A program made the translations under genes and the position numbers. From Desulfovibrio sp. OttesenSCG-928-G15 (GTDB lineage: Bacteria > Desulfobacterota > Desulfovibrionia > Desulfovibrionales > Desulfovibrionaceae): a stretch of 23,620 nt of DNA. The notes under the pieces were generated by a model. That model saw nothing but the letters and a program-made list of their open reading frames with translations, had not been told where the DNA came from and did not search any database. Where the stretch lies: positions 1 to 23,620 of the forward strand of contig JAJDIC010000029.1 in NCBI GenBank assembly GCA_030266525.1, written 5' to 3'. Positions 22,230 to 23,620 of the stretch are shown here, in pieces (position 1 is the stretch's first letter; each line of letters begins with the position of its first letter).

Positions 22230-23620
22230 ATGGATTTTACAATTTTACGCGTAAACATGGCGTCCAAAGAATGCCGTTTTGAAGATATCCCCGCCGAATA
22301 CGCCGGAATGGGCGGGCGCGGGCTGACCTCGCTTATCGTTTCCAAGGAAGTGGAGCCGACCTGCGCTCCTCTTGGTCCCTACAACAAACTGGTATTCGCC
22401 TCGGGCATGCTTGGCGGTACAAATGCCGCCAATGCCAACCGTATTTCCGTGGGCTGCAAAAGCCCGATGACCGGCGGCATCAAGGAAGCCAACTCCGGCG
22501 GGCAGCCCGGCGGGCATCTGGCGCAACTCGGCATTTATGCGATTATTGTTGAAGATGTCGCAGAAAAAAACAGTTGGTGGCAGTTGGAGCTTGGCAAAGG
22601 CAGCGCCAAGCTGGTGCCCTCTGTCGCCCACGGGCTGGACAACTATGACGCCGTGGCCAAACTGCGCGGGACGTATGGCGACAAATGCAGCTATGTGACC
22701 ATCGGGCGGGCCGGTGAATTCAAGCTTACCGCAGCCAGCATAGCGTTTACCGACCGTGAGCTGCGCCCCTCGCGCCATGCCGGTCGGGGCGGCGTTGGTG
22801 CGGTTATGGGTGCCAAAGGCTTGAAAGCCATCATAATCAACCCGGAGGGCGGTGCCCAGCACCCCCTGAAACACCCGGAAGAATTCAAGGCGGCAGCCAA
22901 GCGCTTTGCCAACGCCCTGATGAGCCACCCGGTGTGCAGCCAGGGGCTGACCAACTACGGTACGGCAGTGCTGGTGAACATTCTGCACGAAGCCGGTGGC
23001 CTGCCCACCAACAACTTCAGCAAGGGGCGCTTTGACGGGCACGATGCAGTTTCCGGTGAAACAATGAACCAGATCACCAAGGACCGCGGCGGCGAAGGCA
23101 AGGTGGCCCACGGCTGCATGACCGGCTGTATCATGCGGTGCAGCGGCATTTTCCCGGACAAAAAGGGCAAGGAAGTGGGCAAATGGCCGGAGTATGAAAC
23201 CCTGTGGGCTTTTGGTCCCAACTCCGGCATAGACAAGCTGGACATGATCGCCGAGTTTGACAAGATTTGCGACGATGTGGGCGTAGACACCATTGACGTT
23301 GGCGGCGCTCTGGCCATTCTGATGGAAGCGGGCGTGCTGGAATTCGGCGATGCCGAAGGCGCTCTCAAGCTTATGAACGAGATCAGCAAGGGGTCGCCCA
23401 TCGGGCGCATTCTCGGCTCCGGCGTGAGTCTTGCGGGCAAGATCTACGGGCTGTATCGCATCCCGGCGGTGAAGGGCCAGGGCCTGCCTGCCTATGACCC
23501 GCGTGCGGTCAAAGGCCAGGGCGTTACCTACGCCACTACCCCCATGGGCGCGGACCATACGGCAGGCTACGCGGTTACGGCAAACATTCTGGGCGTTGGC
23601 GGCACGGTTGACCCGCTCAG
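22230..23620 (+). CDS. aor: Aldehyde:ferredoxin oxidoreductase (3' end missing)
   Basis: 463 codons are present; the full enzyme is about 580-610 aa, so the last quarter is beyond the edge. The AOR N-terminal domain (about 1-205) has YAGMGGRGLTSLIV, NRISVGCKSPMTGGIKEANSGG and GQPGGHLAQLGIYAIIVE, which bind the two pyranopterins. Cluster cysteines C296, C300 and C304 (HGCMTGCIMRC) are visible; the fourth lies in the missing part. Active-site landmarks WPEYETLWAFGPN, GVDTIDVGG, GLPAYDPR and GADHTAGYAVT (H443) are intact. The family oxidises aldehydes to acids, reducing ferredoxin, with a tungsten- or molybdenum-bispterin cofactor in the cytoplasm. The exact aldehyde substrate is unknown. Confidence 0.95.
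   Translation, partial: MDFTILRVNMASKECRFEDIPAEYAGMGGRGLTSLIVSKEVEPTCAPLGPYNKLVFASGMLGGTNAANANRISVGCKSPMTGGIKEANSGGQPGGHLAQLGIYAIIVEDVAEKNSWWQLELGKGSAKLVPSVAHGLDNYDAVAKLRGTYGDKCSYVTIGRAGEFKLTAASIAFTDRELRPSRHAGRGGVGAVMGAKGLKAIIINPEGGAQHPLKHPEEFKAAAKRFANALMSHPVCSQGLTNYGTAVLVNILHEAGGLPTNNFSKGRFDGHDAVSGETMNQITKDRGGEGKVAHGCMTGCIMRCSGIFPDKKGKEVGKWPEYETLWAFGPNSGIDKLDMIAEFDKICDDVGVDTIDVGGALAILMEAGVLEFGDAEGALKLMNEISKGSPIGRILGSGVSLAGKIYGLYRIPAVKGQGLPAYDPRAVKGQGVTYATTPMGADHTAGYAVTANILGVGGTVDPL

Noticed and set aside
22245..23558. A 437-codon open frame on the minus strand opposite the AOR gene
   Set aside because: It is a codon-bias shadow: the plus strand carries a clear AOR with all family motifs, and the antisense product has low-complexity, His/Gly/Ala-rich composition and no ribosome-binding site.
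1..23620. CRISPR arrays, rRNA genes, insertion sequences, riboswitches
   Set aside because: No regularly spaced repeats, rRNA sequence, transposase frames or conserved riboswitch cores were seen on reading both strands.

Overview
The window looks like a chromosomal segment of a Gram-negative, fairly GC-rich anaerobe, most likely a sulfate- or sulfite-reducing member of the Desulfovibrionaceae (inference, not proven). The pointers are the DUF116 membrane protein paired with an RsmB-type rRNA methylase, a tungsten/molybdopterin aldehyde:ferredoxin oxidoreductase (AOR), an iron-sulfur flavoprotein-like reductase, and several small conserved proteins of a type I associate with that group. Names rest on motifs read by eye; no database search was possible.

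Region 1 (1-3330) is a leftward housekeeping block: a promoter near 3090-3119, a DUF116 membrane protein, rsmB overlapping it by 4 bp, then a flavodoxin-like iron-sulfur flavoprotein running off the left edge.

Region 2 (3331-5237) is a remnant integrated element. A complete tRNA-Ser(GCU) gene lies at 5147-5237 on the minus strand. A 65-bp copy of its 3' half (63/65 identical) lies 1.8 kb away at 3331-3395 in the same orientation. This is the footprint expected of insertion into a tRNA 3' end. Between the copies are a Phd/YefM-ParE/RelE toxin-antitoxin pair with its own promoter and terminator, a broken RhuM-family gene and undefined DNA. No integrase is visible.

Region 3 (5238-15093) is a rightward surface-polysaccharide operon: GT4, GT2, a GT/TIGR04325-methyltransferase fusion, a sugar aminotransferase, an atypical short-chain epimerase/dehydratase, a GT8-like transferase, GDP-mannose 4,6-dehydratase (gmd) and GDP-L-fucose synthase (fcl). 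The last two make GDP-L-fucose from GDP-mannose. The aminotransferase and epimerase suggest an additional amino- or deoxy-sugar. An intrinsic terminator for this operon lies inside the 3' end of the convergent gene. No flippase, polymerase or ABC exporter is present here.

Region 4 (15170-21334) is a leftward, closely packed series: a 92-aa protein, an HsdR-N-like protein lacking the usual E-x-K residues, a 255-codon gene interrupted by an in-frame TAG, a DRE-TIM metallolyase fused to a cytoplasmic Cache-like sensor domain, and two GT4 glycosyltransferases. A promoter at 21377-21405 fits its first gene.

Region 5 (21535-23620) runs rightward: an unrecognised 193-aa protein, then the first 463 codons of an AOR with a strong sigma70-type promoter and an ideal ribosome-binding site. 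The most interesting items are the tRNA-flanked remnant, the metallolyase-Cache fusion, the amber-interrupted gene with a duplicated start region, and the terminator hidden in a convergent coding sequence.
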